A DNA stretch of 64,000 bases, from positions 2,339,024-2,403,023 of the forward strand of contig JACTAT010000012.1 of NCBI GenBank assembly GCA_014526335.1, in the 5' to 3' direction. Positions 1 through 9,880 of the stretch are shown here, piece by piece. The notes below the pieces were generated by a model that did not search any database, was not told where the DNA came from, and worked only from the letters and a program-made list of their open reading frames with translations. This DNA is from Chrysaora quinquecirrha. Its lineage: Eukaryota > Cnidaria > Scyphozoa > Semaeostomeae > Pelagiidae. Made by a program: the position numbers and the translations under genes. Numbering within the stretch: the first letter of the stretch is position 1; each line of letters opens with the position of its first letter.

Positions 1-560
1 TACTGTAAAAAATCGTTCCTCTTCATCTGCAGAAATAATAAACATTTTTTCACAACTTAAAAAGCTGTTTCTTTCATCTGCTGCTTTATACTTATTATTA
101 TTCCAATCAATATAGTCAAGAAATTCATCTGCAATTCTGGATTTGTTCGTCTTATGTCTGCGGTCTTGTTTGATCAGCATTTTTTCTTTGAATGGATTAT
201 TAGTTGTCATATCAGCTGTCCAGATACGAGCATCAGCGACAGGCATGTTTTGTCCTAATGCGTATAAATACAACGCACCTGCGTCATAACCCAAAACTCG
301 TCCTTCAGCCAATCAACAAAATATAATTGACGGACCACCGACAATATGTTTTTTGTAAAAATCATTAACTTCTTTATTGCTGGTATAGAGTAACCACTCT
401 TTTAAATTACTTCTGTACATGATTTTTGCAGCTAAGGACGGTAAACTTACTCCATCACACGTTAGGTCTATTCCATACCTATAAAAGCCAGCAATGTATT
501 TTTTCATCACAATAATATACGGTTGTACATCCAATGTATTATACCAGCATAAATAATCAG
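1..560 (-). pseudogene. Family B Polinton DNA polymerase B, palm region (3' fragment)
   Basis: Reading leftward from about 560, the translation has the protein-primed type B polymerase pattern: a GVSLPSLA segment, then HIVGGPSIIF, then a DAGALYL motif, which corresponds to palm motif A (DxxxLYx), and GQNMP. This family (DNA_pol_B_2) copies linear Polinton/virus genomes from a protein primer. An in-frame TGA at 313-315 interrupts the frame just after GGPSIIF, and the reading frame continues open to base 1. The fragment runs off the window, so motifs B and C are not seen. Its 5' part lies at 2679-2932, separated by a TIR element. Identification is firm at family level; the gene is a pseudogene because of the stop and the insertion. 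Confidence 0.72.
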
Positions 561-2678
561 CTAGACCAGGCTAAACTGTAGGCCAAATACTGGAAGCGAA
601 ATGATTTGTGTATAAAAAGATTTGTATAAAGTATAATGATCTTCATATATAGTCAAAATCTCAGTTTCTTTTTTATTGGGTTGATATAATTCATTTATAT
701 TTAAATCGTCATCAGACAGATTCTCAGGTGTCACCATTGAGCGCAGAAATTCTAATACGCATTTTCTTGTAGACAAGTACCCAGGTATCTCAATATACCA
801 TGGTTTGGGGTTTAAGGGGGAAAACGGGGGGTCAAAGTTGAACTTGGAAGAATTTTACCTCTGCGGAGGAGCTTCATAGGAAATCTCTGAAACAACACCA
901 TTTCGATGCAGCAGAGCAGCAAAGTATTCTACTTTATTACTCAATATGACAATTCATACAACTAAGAGATAATAGTGATAAATTGGTCACGTGACCAACA
1001 TTGAAATAGAACAAAAGGATATTGTAAAGCTGATACTTATTGCAATTAATTGGTTTCTTTAGATGGCATTGATTAACTACTTACTGAAGACTCAAAATTC
1101 ATCATCGATATCTTCCTCACTTCCTTCGTTATCTTCGAATTCGAACTCTTCGTTTTCGAGCAGAAGCAAATCCTGAATGTCAAGAGGGAAAGCATTCTCT
1201 ACCTCTTTTATTTTCCAGTCATGTGTCCATCAATGTGAACTTAAGTCGGGTAAATGAATATCCTTTTCATGACAAAGCTTCCAGATTCTTGCAACAATAT
1301 TTGATCTCAGAATGTGCAGTCTCAGCGCTGATTGGCATGGTGGCAACGTTGACAAATCTACAATCTTTTTCTGATTCACATATTTCGTTTCAAACAATTT
1401 ATGACGAACATTGTTAACATTTCTTCTTTGACGGCCGTACGGGGCCGTACAGAAGGCAAACAAATTCTTCTAAATCTGAAGAGACACTTTCTGGTAGATT
1501 CCAATTCGACCCAAGAGCCATTAATGTAAATTCAAATCTCTCATATTTCTGAAGCATCTTCCAACATGTTGCCTTTCCTTTTCCAAAAAAGCAGAAATGT
1601 AATCATTGCCAGTAAAGGCATGAAAACCTAACAAGGAACTTTTTTTTCTTTGATGCAATTCAACTTCCCATAACCACAAACCCTTGCGATTTGCGCCAGT
1701 ACCAAAGTCTAAATAGAGTCTTTGAAGATTCTCTATCTTCGCCAGCAAAAGGATGAAGATGTCAACATCCCCGGAATGCAATCGAACAACCACAGCCTTC
1801 TCAGGATAAGCCAAAAGGGCATGGTTGCAGTGAAGAATAATTTCCGTATCGGCCTCTTCTTGGTTACTTTCAAGCTCCGCTATGTTTATTGCACTGGTCG
1901 GAGTTAGCTTAATACAGCAATTTAGTGTAAAAAAATAGATTTCCTGACACTCAAGAATGTTAAGTGCTTTTATTCGATCTCCTGTAAGAACTTTTTGTAG
2001 AAGCGAAATCATCTTTTGCTCGTTCTCTGGATTGCTTAGAAACTCGGAAAAGTTTCGGGGTATCTTGGATTTCGGTGACTGAATTATGATTCGATCAGAC
2101 AAACCGCGCTTGTTCCTTTCACCTGACTTTAAGGACTTTTCATTATGTCAGCAACGAAAAACACGATTTACGGCCACGCATTTCTCTTTGGTGTCCTTCT
2201 TGATGACGACTATTCTGCTAAAGCTTTCAAAGAATTTAAAATTATTTCTTGAAATCGAATCATGAAGCGTGTGATCTTTTCTTTCGATTCTATGCTTGAC
2301 AAAATCTGTATCATCAGTGAAAGAAATTTGATAGCACTGACACAATCGTGTTTTCGCGCTTTTGTTAACAATTGGGTCACGTGAACAAACTATATTTATC
2401 TCTAAGTTGTATAAATTGACATATTGAGTTATAAAGGGGAATACTTTGCTGCTCTGCTGCATCGATACCGTGTTGTTTCAGAGATTTCCTATGAAGCTCC
2501 TCCGCAGAGGTAAAATTCTTCCAAGTTCAACTTTGACCCCCAGTTTTCCCCCTTAAACCCCAAAAGCTTCCTGTTTACCATGGTATTTTGAGATACCTGG
2601 GTACTTGTCTACAAGAAAATGCGCATTAGAATTTCTGCGCTCAATGGTGACACCTCCCTACAGTTTAGCCTGGTCTAG
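561..2678. mobile_element. TIR DNA transposon inserted in polymerase gene, CTAG/TA duplication
   Basis: The ends are inverted copies: GACCAGGCTAAACTGTAGG begins at 564 and its complement ends at 2675. CTAG occurs at both borders (561-564 and 2675-2678), so the target duplication is CTAG, or TA if the G and C belong to the repeat. The inverted arms are long, roughly 565-1000 and 2370-2674, with the left arm carrying about 145 extra bases (583-726). Counting the CTAG once, the host reading frame on the two sides is in register, which is strong evidence for insertion. The interior carries a leftward gene of the FHAFTGND family (1095-2120). The superfamily is not recognised. Confidence 0.75.
1095..2120 (-). 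pseudogene. FHAFTGND-family transposon protein, C-terminal half
   Basis: Leftward coding blocks at 2102-1521, 1463-1230 and down to a TGA near 1095 form one protein with frameshifts between them. Visible motifs in order: SPKSKIPRNFSEFLSN, EEADTEIILH, VRLHSGDVDIFILLL, LDFGTG, LLGFHAFTGNDYISAF, VNNVRHKLF, DLSTLPPC, and a very acidic C-terminus. The alternating D and G/H motifs with (F)HAFTGND resemble the PIN/FEN-like region of multi-copy cnidarian proteins, from memory of the family. It probably corresponds to the missing C-terminal part of the gene at 43831-45870. It lies inside the TIR element 561-2678, so it may be that element's transposase or accessory protein. The biochemical role is not established. 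Confidence 0.55.
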
Positions 2679-2932
2679 AAGTTCTTCAATAAAAAGCATT
2701 TGTTCTTCACTACATTCTGCTCTGATAAATGGCAACAGATTTTCATATTTTGAAACGCTATAAAGCGGTATTTTTTGTAAATGAATAACCTTATTTATCT
2801 CTGTGAGTAACAGCAGTTCTTTATCGAAAAGAAGTCTCGAATGAAATCTAACAATAATTACTTCTTCTTGCTCCCAAAATACTCAAGAATATCTGCTCTA
2901 GCCGAGAGAAAGTGAACAAATACTTCATTTTA
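2679..2932 (-). pseudogene. 5' part of the interrupted family B gene leading into polymerase B
   Basis: A leftward ATG near 2932 opens a short frame that shifts once near 2880. It then runs as a coherent protein (IIVRFHSRLLFDKELLLL, LLPFIRAECSEEQMLFIEEL) up to the CTAG at 2675-2678. Across the inserted transposon the frame is in register with the polymerase fragment at 560-1, so this looks like the upstream part of the same gene. I do not recognise exonuclease motifs here, so the normal N-terminal exonuclease domain may have been lost already, or this may have been fused from a neighbouring gene. Confidence 0.5.
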
Positions 2933-2984
2933 ACTGTACTTTTATATTTTCATTTCAAATGTTTGATAGACAGGAAATTTAATA

Positions 2985-3200
2985 TGTCTTTTGTTTTATG
3001 ACTTGAGTGTTAAACGAAGGTCTTTTGGATTACCTAAAGCACGAACAAGGATTAATATTTGTTTGACAGGACATCTAAGCTATCTTTTGTTTGCTATGAC
3101 TAACGTGTTAAACGAAAGTCTTTTGAAGTCAGTTAAAGCACGAACAAAGATTACTGATTTAAGTTATCTTTTATTTCCTATGATTACTAGGTTCAACGTT
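2985..3200. repeat. Imperfect direct repeats, about 70-115 bp
   Basis: The phrase GTTAAACGAAGGTCTTTTG recurs as GTTAAACGAAAGTCTTTTG about 100 bases later. AAAGCACGAACAAGGATTA recurs as AAAGCACGAACAAAGATTA. A third partial copy (TTATTTCCTATGA) follows. The block lies between small leftward ORFs of the family B element. No gene is supported on the plus strand. Confidence 0.55.
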
Positions 3201-3266
3201 TGCCTTTTCCTTGCAGCTAAATAGTGATCAAAGTTTAACCTCTTTTACGACATCGTAAAAGTTTTT

Positions 3267-3437
3267 TTACAAGTAGAATAGCTTTATGACAATTGCCAAA
3301 AGGTGTATGCACGCCGCGTTTTTTGGGAAAGCTTCCATTACCATGTCTTTTCTTTTAGCAATTATTTTTGCACGTAGTTGTTTAGTTTTTTTAGAACTTT
3401 CATTTGTTATAAACGGTACTGCAAAAGTTCTAGCCAT
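3267..3437 (-). CDS. Possible small basic protein, family B
   Basis: A 56-codon leftward ORF begins MARTFAVPFITNESSKKTKQ and is lysine/arginine-rich in its middle. Like the neighbouring ORF at 3521-3748, it sits between the polymerase relic and the terminal repeat. Short basic proteins are common next to Polinton capsid genes, but there is no sequence match I can name. It may be chance. Confidence 0.25.
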   Translation of the reverse strand: MARTFAVPFITNESSKKTKQLRAKIIAKRKDMVMEAFPKNAACIHLLAIVIKLFYL

Positions 3438-3520
3438 GTTTCTTTATATGCAAATGCAATTAATTTTTTCACTTTACTCTACATACTTTTATTAAAACGA
3501 TTTTTACCTCTTTTTTCTTT

Positions 3521-3748
3521 TTACAACCTTTTCTTAGCAATAAATTGACAAATTCTTTCCTGAAATTTACCAAATACAGTATGATGCCTCTTACAGCTAA
3601 ATGAATTAGATTGAGTCAAACGTTTCTTAGTTCTTCTTCGTTTCTTAGGTCTTGATTTACCTTCAATAATTGAAGCAACTTGCATTAATGTACTTTGCAT
3701 GCTTTTTACTAATCTAGTCTGCACAAATATAGTTGTGAAAAGCAACAA
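3521..3748 (-). CDS. Small basic protein, unknown function
   Basis: This 75-residue leftward ORF is basic, with a KSRPKKRRRTKKR run at residues 31-43 that could bind nucleic acid or act as a nuclear localisation signal. It is followed by a short Cys/His stretch (SCKRHH). It lies in the family B Polinton fragment, leftward like its neighbours at 3927 and 4163. A core or packaging protein is possible by analogy with other basic Polinton proteins, but this is inference only. Confidence 0.35.
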   Translation of the reverse strand: MLLFTTIFVQTRLVKSMQSTLMQVASIIEGKSRPKKRRRTKKRLTQSNSFSCKRHHTVFGKFQERICQFIAKKRL

Positions 3749-3926
3749 AAATCACACAACTAATTTGTTTCCTATGTGTTCATACATTTAAACATTTATA
3801 CTAACACAGTTTATAACTTTCTAAGCTTTTTTTTATTTACTAATAATTTAATTATGATGAAAGTCATTTAAGTCTGACAGTTTAGATAAGATCGTGAATT
3901 GAAAATCTTTATAATAGTGACAGTTT

Positions 3927-4142
3927 TTACAGTTCTCTAATTCTTGTATTAAAAAAACTTTTAGTTTCTTGATCAAGCTTTTCCAAAAAATTACAGGCTA
4001 GATATTCACCACGACAGCTGTTAGAAATATATCCATCGCATTCTGTTAAAAAATATATCTCTAAGAGCCTAAAAACTTTTTCATATACGTCTGCTTTTTG
4101 ATGATCGCATTTGTCTTCTATTTCCATTTCTTGTTCAAGCAT
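3927..4142 (-). CDS. Small acidic protein, unknown function
   Basis: A 71-residue leftward ORF beginning MLEQEMEIEDKCDHQKADVY, with four cysteines in the middle. It starts 20 bases after the stop of the upstream gene at 4163-4459, consistent with co-directional Polinton genes. I recognise no domain. The intact frame and tight spacing support it as a gene. Confidence 0.4.
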   Translation of the reverse strand: MLEQEMEIEDKCDHQKADVYEKVFRLLEIYFLTECDGYISNSCRGEYLACNFLEKLDQETKSFFNTRIREL

Positions 4143-4162
4143 TTTTATTTTTTATTTACCTG

Positions 4163-4459
4163 TCAGAAGTCACTTTCTTTGACTTCTTCCTGAACAGTAA
4201 GTATCTTTGAAAGAAAAAACTCTTTATGTTTCAAACCCTCTTTTAACCAGAGAATTATATCACCACGTTTGTCAGTCAAAAATGTTTTATCATCTGTAAT
4301 ACATTCCAAGATTACTTTTTCACCCAAACAGTAAGCACTTGCTTCCAAATTTATAACCAGACGTGTATGTCTTGAGCCATGCGTTTCTAGCTCTTGTTTT
4401 ATATCATTTCCATTTATATAATTATCAATTTTGACAAAGAAACGTCTGTCTTCCTCCAT
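4163..4459 (-). CDS. Family B terminal gene (homologue of 48780-50066 C-terminus)
   Basis: A 98-residue leftward ORF beginning MEEDRRFFVKIDNYINGNDI. It aligns with the frameshifted gene at 48780-49130: both have an FxVK start, a HGS...YCLG(E/D)xVIL block, ITDD, and a GDIILWLKEGLKHK / KDILAWFQDGLRYK block. It is the first gene inside the terminal repeat; a TATAAAT (on the minus strand, 4528-4534) lies about 70 bases upstream and the CRE sites upstream of that. Function is unknown, but the conservation between two copies supports it as a true family B gene. Confidence 0.55.
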   Translation of the reverse strand: MEEDRRFFVKIDNYINGNDIKQELETHGSRHTRLVINLEASAYCLGEKVILECITDDKTFLTDKRGDIILWLKEGLKHKEFFLSKILTVQEEVKESDF

Positions 4460-4499
4460 ATTTATTGCTTCTTATTCTGAGGAACTTTGTCAAATCTTA

Positions 4500-4730
4500 G
4501 AATAGTGCGTTATTTTTCGAGGAATAAATTTATAGTAGGATGCAAAGCACACGCAATACTACCATAGGCGTCCTACTACCAATGACGTCATTAGTGATGT
4601 CATCATGTCGCGCTATAGTGTGACGGTTTAATCTAGCCAGATTGTTTCTCCAACCTCATTTTCAAGAGTTCTTTCAATCCTTGTCTGAAACCGCTAGCCT
4701 CGTTTCCGATTTAACAACCTTTACAATTGG
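4500..4730. promoter_or_regulatory. Family B terminal repeat with CRE sites and TATA box
   Basis: This block is the inverted copy of 25430-25600 and of 45915-46160. Shared parts, in reverse order, are the run ending in AAGAACTCTTGAAAA, GAGGTTGGAGAAAC, CACTATAGCGCGAC, and a CRE cluster. Directly visible sites are TGACGTCA at 4583-4590 and TGATGTCA at 4595-4602. TATAAAT lies on the minus strand at 4528-4534, ahead of the leftward gene at 4459. The outer part (4670-4725) includes a segment also found at 45915-45965. This is a terminal repeat serving as an inward-facing promoter; the exact outer end is not determined. Confidence 0.65.
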
Positions 4731-4853
4731 TTTGGCTTTTCCAGAAGAAGGGAAAGTCTCTATAAAAGAGATGATAAGAAACGTTAAGTTAATAGAATAA
4801 AATTGGTGCTCGTTCAAGTACAGCAGCTGCTTATTCGATGTTTGGCATAGACC

Positions 4854-5033
4854 ATGGAGCTGAAAAAGAAAAAAAAGCGTTTATTAAATGCTATGCGTAT
4901 AAAAGGAAAGAAAGCAAGTGTATTTCAAAATATAAGTGGTTTTGGTAAATGGAAAGGAATGTATAAAAATAGAAAAAGACCTAAGAAAAAAGTAACTAAT
5001 AAGAGAAAAAGATTTAGTAAAAGAAAACATTAA
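4854..5033 (+). CDS. Small highly basic protein (core/minor-capsid-like)
   Basis: A 59-residue rightward ORF beginning MELKKKKKRLLNAMRIKGKK and ending in a run of K/R with TKKRKRFSKRKH-like composition. A second copy lies inverted at 25887-26067. Nearly half of the residues are Lys or Arg, as in adenovirus-type DNA-binding core peptides. An overlapping frame that starts ATG-Gly-Ala-Gly-Ser in the other copy has lost its start here (ATG to ATT at about 4810). Function as a core protein is inference. Confidence 0.45.
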   Translation: MELKKKKKRLLNAMRIKGKKASVFQNISGFGKWKGMYKNRKRPKKKVTNKRKRFSKRKH

Positions 5034-5039
5034 GATTAT

Positions 5040-5304
5040 TTGGTTTGACTCTAGAAGTTTCCAGAATGTTCCAAAAAAAGAGAAAAGTCCCTAATAATCC
5101 TGCAATCTGATTAGCTAGAACTTTCTAGAAGTTTCCAGAAGTTTCCAGAACTTTCTAGAAGTTTCCAGAAGGTTCCAGAATGTTCTAGAAGATTCTAGAA
5201 ACCAGAAATCCTACAATCTGATTGGTTAATAATTCGAAAGTGACGTTCGAATCCTTTATGAAAATCGAGATGTAAAGCGAAATCAGTTCAGTTAGAAATT
5301 AATC
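5040..5304 (+). promoter_or_regulatory. Family A terminal repeat, truncated tandem copy, with HSE array
   Basis: Homologous to 6160-6395. GAA and TTC alternate every five bases without a break from 5118 to 5200 (17 units), the canonical heat-shock element. A shorter four-unit HSE lies at 5054-5071. An inverted CCAAT box (ATTGG) is at 5221-5225 and GTGACGTTCG follows near 5240. The gene at 5305 begins about 105 bases beyond the HSE array. This copy has no clear TATA box (CTTTATGAAAAT instead). Confidence 0.75.
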
Positions 5305-5979
5305 ATGAAGAGAAGTAGTCAAGAAGAGAGCTCAGTTGCTAATAAAAGTAAGCGAAGAAAAATCGCTTGCGATGTTTGTCAGAAACACTTTAGCTCAAGA
5401 ATCGAAATGAGATGCCACATGGTGTCTATACATTCAACTCCATCAATTATATTAACTTGTCAAATTATACATTGTGGAAAGTACTTACAACTACCTACAT
5501 ACATAAAAAACAAGCAAGCCATTCTCAATATATAGAACAGAGATGATAAATGCTTCATCTGGGCAATCCTATCCCGTCTACATCCACAATCAACACATGC
5601 AGAGAGAGCCGCACTGTATCGGCGATACTTACATGAACTCAACTGTGAAGGATTGACATATCCAGTAAATGCATCCGATAAAAAGATGATTGATACATTT
5701 GAAATAAACAACAACATTTCAATCAACATCTATGTGGATGAAGATGGTGAAATTGTACCAGTAAAAATAACTGAAGTTAAACGTGAAAAACATGTACATT
5801 TGCTATTCATATTCAATGACGATGGTGAGAGCCACTATTGCTGGATAAAGGACTTGAGTCGTCTTTTAGCAGGTCAGGATGGCCATAAACATCACGGAAA
5901 ACGTTTTATATGTCCTCTATGCTGTTCAGGGTGGAGAACTCAAGAAAGGTTGGAAAAGCACAAAAAGTTATGTAAATAA
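5305..5979 (+). pseudogene. Polymerase B N-terminal region, truncated tandem copy
   Basis: It starts MKRSSQEESS and has a C2H2 finger (CDVCQKHFSSRIEMRCHMVSIH). Then, after an internal deletion relative to the copy at 6396, it resumes at GGKYLQLPTYIKNK-like sequence. An in-frame TAG at 5533-5535 breaks the frame, and ISINIYVDEDGE...HYCWIKDLSRLL follows. A second finger (CPLCCSGW...KHKKLCK) ends at a stop where the full gene continues into the exonuclease domain. The sequence after 5980 does not match polymerase. It is a tandem end-duplication of a family A Polinton. Confidence 0.65.
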
Positions 5980-6159
5980 AAGACACGTTTAAATACTAAC
6001 ATTAGAATGTCTATAAATTGTTTTAAAGCTGTAAAAATTGTTGTAAGTTCTACAGAAATTGTTATAATTCAATTACTCAAGATTTAGAAGGGTTTAATTA
6101 CAAAGACTCCTCCTCCTCAGTGTCAGACTCGCAGCGCTAAAAATGACATAATAATCCTG

Positions 6160-6395
6160 TAATCTGGATAACTACAACTTTCTAGAAGTTTCCAGAACTT
6201 TCTAGAAGTTTCCAGAAGTTTCCAGAACTTTCTAGAAGTTTCCAGAAGTTTCCAGAATGTTCCAGAAGATTCTAGAAACGAGAAATCCTACAATCTGATT
6301 GGTTAATTATGATGGCGTAATAATTCAAACACGACGTTCGAATCAACTATATATATCAAAGCGTAAAGCAAAATCAGCTCAGTTAGAAATTAAGC
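6160..6395 (+). promoter_or_regulatory. Family A left terminal repeat: 20-unit HSE array, CCAAT, TATA
   Basis: From 6180 to 6277 TTC and GAA alternate every five bases for 20 units with no error, as ten TTC-NN-GAA pairs. ATTGG (inverted CCAAT) is at 6298-6302, CGACGTTCG at about 6332, and TATATATAT at 6348-6356. The polymerase ATG is at 6396. The order HSE, CCAAT, TATA, start is that of inducible metazoan hsp70 promoters. This is the strongest regulatory signal in the window. Confidence 0.85.
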
Positions 6396-9300
6396 ATGAA
6401 GAGGTCACACGAAGAAGAGAGCTCAGCTGCTAATAATAGTAAGCAAAGAAAAATCGCTTGCGATGTATGTGGGAAATTGTTTGACAGAATGTTAAGTCTC
6501 GCATCACATAAGCAAACAGCGCATGATATACATGCGTCAACAGCAGAACAAAATAAATTAGTCGGTGAAGGTAAGAACATGAACAAGATGGATAAGAAAG
6601 CATTTAGAATATATACCGAAGAAGATATCAAAAACTGGGCAAGAATCACACAACATACTATTCGAGAAATTAAAGAAGAATTGCCAGGCCACAAGCTGGG
6701 GATAAATTATTATATCACTATTGATGTAGAATTTAAAAAGTATGGTGATAAGCCTATGGTTACAGAACCACCACCCACATTCAGAACCACCGTACACGCG
6801 CTTCTGAGGTCAGAGTATGACTATGTTGAAGATCAGGTAGTTGAAGCTATCAACACACTACCAGACAAGGTTGATGAGTTCTTAGAGAATGGAAGCGGTT
6901 GGATATTTACAAAGTTTACCAAACTGCAAGTAAATATGTTTGATTATGATGCAATTCGCGGTGGAAAGTATTTGCAACTACCTACGTACATCAAAAACAA
7001 GAAGGCTGTTCTCAATGTACAGATCAGTGACGATAAATGTTTCATCTGGGCAATTCTATCCCGTCTACATCCACAATCAACACATGCAGAGAGAGCCGCA
7101 CCGTATCAACGATACTTGAATGAACTTAACTGTGAAGGATTGACATATCCAGTAAAAGCAACTGATAAAAAGATGATTGATACATTTGAAATAAACAACA
7201 ACATTTCAATCAACATCTATATGGATGAAGATGGTGAAATTGTGCCAGTAAGAATAACTGAAGTTAAACGTGAAAAGCATATGCATTTGCTATTAGTATT
7301 CAATGACGATGGTGAGAGTCACTATTGCTGGATAAAGGACTTGAGTCGTCTTTTTGCAGGTCGTGATGTTCACAAAAATCACGGAAAACGTTTTAACTGT
7401 CCTCTATGCTGTTCGGGATGTACAACTCAAGAAAGGTTGGAAAAGCATGAAAAGCTATGTCATACCCCTCAAGCTGTTGAATATCCCCAAGATACAGAAT
7501 TAAAGTTTGAACATTTCAAACATCAGAGCTGGCTACCATTTATCATCTATGCAGATACTGAATCTATTCTGGAAAGCTCAAACAGAAAAGCTGCTTATCA
7601 AGAACACAAGCATTGCATTTATGTCAAATCAATCGATGATAGATGGCAACAACCGTTGGAATGTTATACTGGTGAAGACTGCATGGAGGTGTTGATGAAT
7701 CGACTAGATGAATTGAATGAAGAAATCCGAGCAGTGTTCAAGAAAACCATGCCGATGATTAGATTAACACATCAAGAAAATGCAAGACATGATATGGCTA
7801 CACACTGCTATTGCTGTAAGCAGCTATTTGATGACAAGGGCAGAAAGAAAGTCAAAGATCATTGTTACATTACGGGGAAATACAGAGGACTGGCTTTCAA
7901 GTACTGCAACTTTAATCATCTGGATATAATAGCAAACACTCACACAATCCCGATCGTCTTCCATAATCTGAAAGGGTATGACATGCACCATGTTCTGAAG
8001 AATTTGAGAGGTAGAAATACAAAGATCATTGCCAATTCGAAAGAAAAGATCATGACTGCACAGATTGGTGCTCATACTGACGTGAATGAAGATGGGAAAG
8101 AAATATTCGTGGGATCAAATACATTGACTCCTTTGCATTTCTGAGTACAAGTTTAGCAAAACTAGCCGGCAACCTACCAAAAGAACAATCCGTCTCTGTC
8201 AAAGGCTACCTATATGATGAGATTACTCAACAACAGTATCCTGATGTACCGAGAAATGAAAAGGAAAGAGTTGCAGAATCGAAAAGAGAACGCCAAGGAA
8301 TGTTTGAACCTGCTGTAGCATGGGAAAACCCGCTAAAAGATGAAGATGTTCTAGATTATAGAAATTGGAAAATACCATCAAAGAGAGATTTGACAGATGC
8401 TGAAGCTGAAGAAGTTGAGAGAGCATTTGAGTTGCTGACAAGAAAAGGTATTTATCCCTACGATTGGGTGGATAGTGCAGAGAAAATGAAAGAAACATCT
8501 CTACCACCGAAAGAAGCATTTTACAACAAACTCAATGATTCTGACATCAGTGATGAAGATTATGAACATGCTCAACAGGTTTGGCAATTCTTCAACTGTC
8601 AGACTTTTCAAGATTATCATGAACTGTACACAAAAACTGGTGTGTTGCTGTTGACTGATATATTCGAATCGTTCAGAGCACAAAGTCTGGAATTCTACGG
8701 GCTTGATCCTGCACATTATCTAACTGCTCCTTCACTGGCCTGGGATGCAATGCTGAAGATGATCAGTGTGAAGCTAGAATTGTTATGCGAAGAAAAGAAG
8801 GACATTCTACTTATGATTGAAGATGGCATTCGTGGTGGTGTCTCGATAGCAGTGACACGGCATGCTAAATCAACAGAAAACAACACGCTGATGTATTTGG
8901 ATGCAAACAATCTCTATGGTTGGGCAATGTCGCAACCAATGCCGTATGGTGGTTTCAAGCAGTTTACACAAGAAGAAATCAGAAATACAGACATCCATGC
9001 TTTGCTGACAAGATCGAATGAAGATGTTGGTTATATTCTCAACGTTGATTTGGAATATCCAGCCGAGTTACACAATCATCATGCAGATCTACCATTGGCG
9101 CCGCAAAGATTGCAAGTTCAAGAAGACATGCTATCAGAACATCAAAAGAACGCTCACGAAGAACTTTTCAATGGAAAAAAGTTTAAGTCAACACCAAAGC
9201 TAATACCAAATCTATTCAACAAAGAAGAATACCTCATGCATGAAAGAAATTTGAAGCAGTGTTTGGAATTGGGTTTGAAGCTGACAAAAGTTCATGAAAT

Positions 9301-9880
9301 CATTGAATTCAAGCAAAGTCTATGGCTGAAAGAATACATTGATTTTAATACCCAGAAGAGAACACATGCAAGAAACGACTTTGAAAAAGATCTGTTCAAG
9401 TTGATGAACAATTCCATGTTTGGGAAGACGATGGAAAATGTTCCAAATCATGGAGATTTTGAAATCTCTACTGATGGGGAAGTCTTAAGAAATGGGTAAG
9501 AAATGGGTAACTTTTACGTAGTAATTGAAATCAATGAAGACACGCTTTTGGTTGAGAAAAAGAAGAGGAAAGTTACACTCAAGAAACTAATCTATATTGG
9601 TTTCAGCATATTGGATATTAGCAAAACATTGATGTATGATTTCCACTATAACTTTGCAAAGCCAAACCTTCCAAATGTTGAGCTATGCTACATGGATACT
9701 GATAGTTTCATCTACGACATACCAATGTCTAAAGATCAAGTCGATAAAGTATTGAAAGATCACAAAGATGGATTTGATTTCAGCAATTATGATAAAGAAC
9801 ATCCAAATTACTCTACATTCATAGTAGTTCGGCACCCTAGCAGCATCACATTAGAAATTATGAGCATTCTTCGTAATTAA
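6396..9880 (+). pseudogene. Protein-primed DNA polymerase B, family A Polinton
   Basis: Replicative polymerase of the element. The first block (582 codons) starts MKRSHEEESS, carries a C2H2 finger (CDVCGKLFDRMLSLASHKQTAH) and a second Cys/His cluster (CPLCCSGC...KHEKLCH). It then has the exonuclease region (PFIIYADTES, CYCCKQLF, HCYITGKYRGLA, FHNLKGYDMHHVL). A frameshift near 8100-8140 leads into KYIDSFAFL and the second block, with MYLDANNLYGWAMSQPMP (motif A) and MNNSMFGKTMEN (motif B). Another lesion lies at 9497-9503. The third block holds CYMDTDSFIY (motif C). The C-terminus after about 9835 is replaced by unrelated repeat sequence. Family assignment is secure; the copy is inactive. Confidence 0.88.

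Noticed and set aside
2991..3224. 77-codon rightward ORF
   Set aside because: It is an open frame created by imperfect direct repeats, with no domain and opposite to the surrounding leftward genes.
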